A stretch of 64,000 bases of DNA from Acetatifactor aquisgranensis (GTDB lineage: Bacteria; Bacillota; Clostridia; Lachnospirales; Lachnospiraceae): positions 78,048-142,047 of the forward strand of contig NZ_CALPDH010000016.1 in assembly GCF_943193215.1 (NCBI RefSeq). Reading direction: 5' to 3'. The translations under genes and the position numbers were made by a program. Positions 60,387 through 64,000 of this stretch are shown in pieces (within the stretch, counting starts at the first letter, position 1; each line of letters opens with the position of its first letter). Below the pieces are notes generated by a model, which did not search any database, was not told the origin of the DNA, and worked only from the letters and a program-made list of their open reading frames with translations.

Positions 60387-62063
60387 TTACAGGCTGTCAT
60401 AATAAGCAGCTCTTGCATCCAGGATTTTCTGAAGTCCTGCATTTACCAGCTCCTCATAGCCGGACTGGTAAGTATCTTCAAACTGGTCGGACGGGCAGCA
60501 GATACATGTATAGACAAAGTTGATCATCCTTGTCTTTACGTCTGCGCCGTATGTCTGCTCATCCTCTGAAATATAACCGTAGGACGGGAAGATATACTTG
60601 CCTGTATTACATACATCATAGTAGTTCTTAAACCAGTCAGCGGATGAAATCCAATCTGATGCACGGTTATCGTACTGAACCTCAGCCATAAGGTCATAGT
60701 CATTTACCCAGTCAAAATTCAGGTTCATGATGCTGAGGTCATCAGGTGTTCCGGGATAGCCCTTCTCATTCCTTACATCCTCAGCCAGGTCAAGCGCAAC
60801 ACCGCGCTCGTCGGTCTCATGCTCAGGCGTATAACGGATGTTTACAGCCACTGAGGGATCGGCCATCCAGTTCAAGTACTTCATGCAGGCTTCTGCCTTA
60901 TCAGCTGAAGCAGCGGGAACCATTACATACATTGCATGTCTGAACTCGAAAGGAGTCCTGTAGGAACCGTCAGGAAGTTCAAAAGGCAGAACAGGAACAA
61001 ATGTCTCATGTCCTACTGCATTGTTCAAAACCTCTGTAGGATTCCAGATATGGGTGGTATCATCAAGCACGAATCCCACTTCACCGTTGGAAACGGCTGC
61101 CATGAACGCATCCTCCGAAGTGTCGGTAGGGAATTCCTGGGTGATCAGGCCGTCATTGTACCACTGGTTCAGCTGCTTAATACCTTCTTTTGCTTCCGGA
61201 GCGACAGCCATGTATGCTTCGTTGTAGATATAAGCCTTGCGCTCGTCCTCAAGAGGCACATAAGAACCGACAAAGTTCAGATACATCTTCTCTGTATCGC
61301 CGCGTCCGCTCATTGCCCAGGGAGTTCCAAGACCTTTTTCCTTTACGGCATACAGATACTCGCCGAGCTCTTCCTTAGTAGTAGGCATTTCCATCTGAAG
61401 CTCGTCCAGCCAGTCCTGGCGGATATAGGCCGTATGGCGGGCATTTGCGGTACCGCGCTGTTTCATAACTGCAAAACGCTTGCCGTCAACCTCGCCAATA
61501 GGCTGTGCCTCTGCACAGTAGTTGGCAATGTCAGCGCCGTATTTTGCATAAGCGTCTGTCAGGTCTGTCAGCGCTCCGTTACTTGCATAGTTATAATACA
61601 GAGCCTGATCGTAAGTAAACACGATATCCGGCGCCTGCCCACCCGTCATCATGATATTCAGCTGATCGTCGGAACCGGATCTGGGAACGGATACATATGT
61701 AACATTGATGTTGAACTTCTCTTTTACCTGGTCCTTGATCCACTGGGTCAGGGTGTTATCCTCCGTGGTGGTGCCGGGGGCGGCATTACCTCTGTCCCAC
61801 ACCATTACGCGGATGTCAGTCTCTTCCCCGAAAAGGTCGCCTGCCGCTTCGCCGCCTTCTGCGCTGCTTTCCTCGCTGCCTTCTGCGCTGCTTTCCTCGC
61901 CGCCTTCTGCATCCTGTGAATCCTCTATGGATTCCGCAGAACCGGATGAAGGAGGCTCGGAGGATCCGGAATCACCTGATCCGCCGCAGCCTGCAAGCCC
62001 TGCAGTCATTGCCGCCGCCACTAAAATCGCCAGCGACTTTTTGAGTAAATTCTTTTTTTGCAT
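60387..62063 (-). CDS. ABC transporter sugar-binding lipoprotein (Lpl/Ytc type)
   Basis: 558 residues. Lipobox LAGC (Cys26), then a Ser/Glu linker (about 27-78) that includes the repeated unit EESSAEG encoded by 24-bp tandem DNA repeats, then a large family-1 binding domain. Third gene after two permeases (62124-63916) and upstream of iolC, iolD and iolB, so the ligand may be inositol, an inositol-sugar conjugate or a related polyol. The Lpl-type family normally takes oligosaccharides, which makes a glycosylated inositol worth considering. TTAGGGAGGTAATTAGAA precedes ATG. Confidence 0.88.
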   Translation of the reverse strand: MQKKNLLKKSLAILVAAAMTAGLAGCGGSGDSGSSEPPSSGSAESIEDSQDAEGGEESSAEGSEESSAEGGEAAGDLFGEETDIRVMVWDRGNAAPGTTTEDNTLTQWIKDQVKEKFNINVTYVSVPRSGSDDQLNIMMTGGQAPDIVFTYDQALYYNYASNGALTDLTDAYAKYGADIANYCAEAQPIGEVDGKRFAVMKQRGTANARHTAYIRQDWLDELQMEMPTTKEELGEYLYAVKEKGLGTPWAMSGRGDTEKMYLNFVGSYVPLEDERKAYIYNEAYMAVAPEAKEGIKQLNQWYNDGLITQEFPTDTSEDAFMAAVSNGEVGFVLDDTTHIWNPTEVLNNAVGHETFVPVLPFELPDGSYRTPFEFRHAMYVMVPAASADKAEACMKYLNWMADPSVAVNIRYTPEHETDERGVALDLAEDVRNEKGYPGTPDDLSIMNLNFDWVNDYDLMAEVQYDNRASDWISSADWFKNYYDVCNTGKYIFPSYGYISEDEQTYGADVKTRMINFVYTCICCPSDQFEDTYQSGYEELVNAGLQKILDARAAYYDSL

Positions 62064-62095
62064 TTCTAATTACCTCCCTAAAGTTTTTTATTAAA

Positions 62096-62129
62096 TTAAC
62101 CAGGTTAGTTTAACCAGGTTAGTTTAACC
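62096..62129 (-). repeat. Tandem 14-bp repeat between permease and binding-protein genes
   Basis: TTAACCAGGTTAGT occurs twice in tandem (62096-62109, 62110-62123), followed by TTAACC, which includes the permease stop codon. On the coding strand each unit has inverted GGTTA/TAACC ends, so the RNA can form two or three small hairpins before the binding-protein ribosome site. Confidence 0.8.
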
Positions 62130-62990
62130 TTTCACTGCGCCTACCATGATGCCCTTTGTAAAGAACTTCTGTACGAAAGGATATACGATCAGCATAGGCA
62201 GCATGGAAATCACGATACTAGCCGCCTTGATGTTTTCCGCCACCAGATTGGTGTTCACGCCTTCCTCCACGGATACGTTCACGGATTCAATAAACTGCTT
62301 CAATACCATCTGTACCGTATAAAGGGTAGAATCGTTGATATAGTACATAACGTCGTTGATACCGTTCCAACGGCCTACCGCATAGAACAGGCCTAAGGTA
62401 GCGATGGTGGGATATACCAGGGGAAGCGCCACGCTCATCAATGTCCTGAACTGACCGCATCCGTCAATGGTAGCCGCCTCATAGATAGCGGAATCGATTC
62501 CCTTAAAGGCATTGCACATGATGATCATATTGTAAGCGCTCAGCGCGCCGGGAATGATCAGAGCCCACACCTTGTTGATCAGGCCGAAATCCCTTACGTT
62601 CAGATATGTGGGGATAACACCGGGATTCAGGTACATGGTCATTACAAACAATGTCATGATCAGGCTGCCGCCAATCAGGTTCTTTTTGGAAAGCGGATAA
62701 GCCGCCAGAACCGTCATGATCAGGTTCACCGCTGTGGAACCCAGCATCAGCACAATGGAGTAGCCGAAAGCCCGGATAAAGCTGCCGCTGTTCACGGCTC
62801 TGACGTAGGCCTCTGTATTAAAGCCTACCGGCAGGATAAATACCCGTCCTGCCGTAATGGCATCTTTGGAACTGAAAGACATGGCGACAACCCGTAGAAT
62901 CGGAACCATGGCAATGCAGGTAACAACGATGAAGAACAATGTCCAGAAAAATTGGAATATTTTCTCATTTTTACTATTCAATGCATTCAT
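62124..62990 (-). CDS. Carbohydrate ABC transporter permease (LplC type)
   Basis: 288 residues, six predicted membrane segments, loop SAIYEAATIDGCGQFRTLMS (ATPase contact) and the tail MVGAVKG. It starts on the stop of the upstream permease (ACAGGAGGGAATT before ATG; the ends overlap by one base), so translation is coupled. Partner of the 62990-63916 permease. Confidence 0.92.
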   Translation of the reverse strand: MNALNSKNEKIFQFFWTLFFIVVTCIAMVPILRVVAMSFSSKDAITAGRVFILPVGFNTEAYVRAVNSGSFIRAFGYSIVLMLGSTAVNLIMTVLAAYPLSKKNLIGGSLIMTLFVMTMYLNPGVIPTYLNVRDFGLINKVWALIIPGALSAYNMIIMCNAFKGIDSAIYEAATIDGCGQFRTLMSVALPLVYPTIATLGLFYAVGRWNGINDVMYYINDSTLYTVQMVLKQFIESVNVSVEEGVNTNLVAENIKAASIVISMLPMLIVYPFVQKFFTKGIMVGAVKG

Positions 62991-63916
62991 TACATAATTC
63001 CCTCCTGTCCCATTTTCTTGATCGCTGCATTAGCGGAAAGCACCATGACCACGCCTACCACCGTCTGGAACAGGCCTACCGCCGTCGCGAAGTCAAAGCG
63101 CCCTGCCGCAAGACCTACGGAATATACGTAAGTACTGATAACGTCGGCGGCATCCCTTACCAGCGTATTTGCCATCATGTAAGGGCGGTCGAAGCTGATG
63201 TTTACAACCTTACCGATCTGCATGATCAGAAGAACAGTAATGGTGGAAGAGATCTGGGGCAGCGTCACATGCCAAATCCTCTGAAGCCTTGTAGCTCCGT
63301 CTATGTAGGCCGCCTCACCCAAGGAAGCGTCCGTTGCCATCAGCGCCGCCAGGTATACGATCAGGGAATAGCCTGCCCCCTGCCAGACGCCCGCAAACCA
63401 GTAAACGAAACGCCAGATACTGGAATTACTTAAGAATGCCACTGAGCCGAGCCCCATCACATTCAGGATATTGTTCACCAGGCCGCTGGCTGAAAACAGC
63501 TGGGTCACGATACCGGAAATGATAACCCATGATAAAAAGTTCGGCAGGTACAGCAATGTCTGCGTGGTCTTCCGCACTACGCTGCTCCGGAGCTCGTTTA
63601 AGAATATCGCAAGGAATATGGGAATCGGGAAACCTATGATCAAATCACCCAGATTCAGGATCAGAGTGTTTTTCAGTGCGCTCCAGAAATCTCTGGACGA
63701 GAACACTTCATTGAAATTGGCAAATCCGATCCAGGGGCTGTCCCAGATACCCTGAAAGATATTAAATTTTTTAAATGCAACAACTACGCCTAACATTGGT
63801 TTATAATTGAATAAAATCATATAAACCACCGGAACCACAAGCATTGCGTACAACTGCCAGTTATTCTTCAGGTACAGCTTAAGATTCACTTTTTGTCTTT
63901 GAGCTTTCTTTCCCAT
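62990..63916 (-). CDS. Carbohydrate ABC transporter permease (LplB type)
   Basis: 308 residues. A basic N-terminus (GKKAQRQKVNLKLYLKNNW) leads into six membrane segments, with loop ASLGEAAYIDGATRLQRIWH. First gene of the transporter-iol operon as seen here, TAGGAGGAGGTTAC before ATG. Only 84 bp upstream are in the window, holding an inverted repeat but no clear second gene. Confidence 0.92.
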   Translation of the reverse strand: MGKKAQRQKVNLKLYLKNNWQLYAMLVVPVVYMILFNYKPMLGVVVAFKKFNIFQGIWDSPWIGFANFNEVFSSRDFWSALKNTLILNLGDLIIGFPIPIFLAIFLNELRSSVVRKTTQTLLYLPNFLSWVIISGIVTQLFSASGLVNNILNVMGLGSVAFLSNSSIWRFVYWFAGVWQGAGYSLIVYLAALMATDASLGEAAYIDGATRLQRIWHVTLPQISSTITVLLIMQIGKVVNISFDRPYMMANTLVRDAADVISTYVYSVGLAAGRFDFATAVGLFQTVVGVVMVLSANAAIKKMGQEGIM

Positions 63917-63942
63917 GTAACCTCCTCCTAGTATAATGATGA

Positions 63943-63961
63943 TATAGCCACAAGAGCTATA
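63943..63961. promoter_or_regulatory. Inverted repeat upstream of the transporter-iol operon
   Basis: TATAGC, 7 bases, GCTATA: a perfect 6-bp inverted repeat 27 bases before the first permease start. It is a candidate operator or leader hairpin. The regulator is not in the window. Confidence 0.4.
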
Positions 63962-64000
63962 CAGTTAATAAGTTACAAAGTCATATCTGATGAATAGCTG

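Overview
The window looks like a chromosome segment of a butyrate-forming, polysaccharide-degrading gut Clostridium of the family Lachnospiraceae. The evidence is strong AGGAGG-type ribosome sites, Lpl-type sugar ABC transporters paired with AraC regulators, a complete thl-crt-hbd-bcd-etfBA operon plus ptb-buk, a class B sortase, a bacteriohemerythrin and a [4Fe-4S] serine dehydratase. The genus cannot be fixed from this sequence. Base composition looks moderately GC-rich and fairly even, and no prophage, integron, CRISPR array, rRNA or tRNA was seen.

Layout. 1-16.8 kb is a Gram-positive polysaccharide utilisation locus: a heparinase II/III-type lyase (cut by the left edge), a sugar-binding lipoprotein, a membrane-bound AraC regulator, two permeases, a decayed GH31 fragment, a GH28-like protein, an esterase, a GH88 unsaturated uronyl hydrolase, a GH43 enzyme and a second AraC regulator. 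16.8-18.1 kb holds a fucose mutarotase and a sugar isomerase/epimerase. 18.2-21.6 kb is a compact surface-protein operon: a small Ser/Thr-rich sortase substrate, an O-antigen-ligase-like membrane protein and sortase B. 21.7-30.7 kb has a PHP phosphoesterase and the galacturonate pathway (GH4 galacturonidase, uxaA, uxaB, divergent lacI-type regulator and uxaC). 30.9-34.3 kb has a solitary C5 DNA methyltransferase with Vsr, a polysaccharide deacetylase and a TrmH-type methyltransferase. 34.6-36.7 kb is ptb-buk. 36.9-43.9 kb has hemerythrin, a cystine-type ABC transporter, serine dehydratase, a D,D-carboxypeptidase and a YkgJ protein. 44.2-51.2 kb is the butyryl-CoA operon. 51.3-53.3 kb is a FecR/WG-repeat lipoprotein. 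53.5-63.9 kb is an inositol-type operon (kinase-like ATPase, Fe-ADH, iolB, iolD, iolC, an unknown gene and an Lpl-type transporter).

How it fits together. The lyase, GH88, GH28, GH4 and Lpl importers would release and take up uronate-containing oligosaccharides. UxaC, UxaB and UxaA turn galacturonate into 2-keto-3-deoxygluconate. Inositol breakdown joins central metabolism. Acetyl-CoA is then reduced to butyryl-CoA, and Ptb/Buk make butyrate and ATP.

The most unusual signal is an 18-bp palindromic unit (TGGAATGCTTTTCTTCCA and relatives). It forms an eight-copy tandem array in the 5' leader of uxaB, next to a perfect cre-like operator. It recurs as an exact single copy inside the YkgJ gene and as a loop variant inside the DNA methyltransferase gene. 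Diverged but in-register hexapeptide arrays occur inside UxaB and at the N-terminus of the carboxypeptidase. It behaves like an expanding, protein-invading repeat family.
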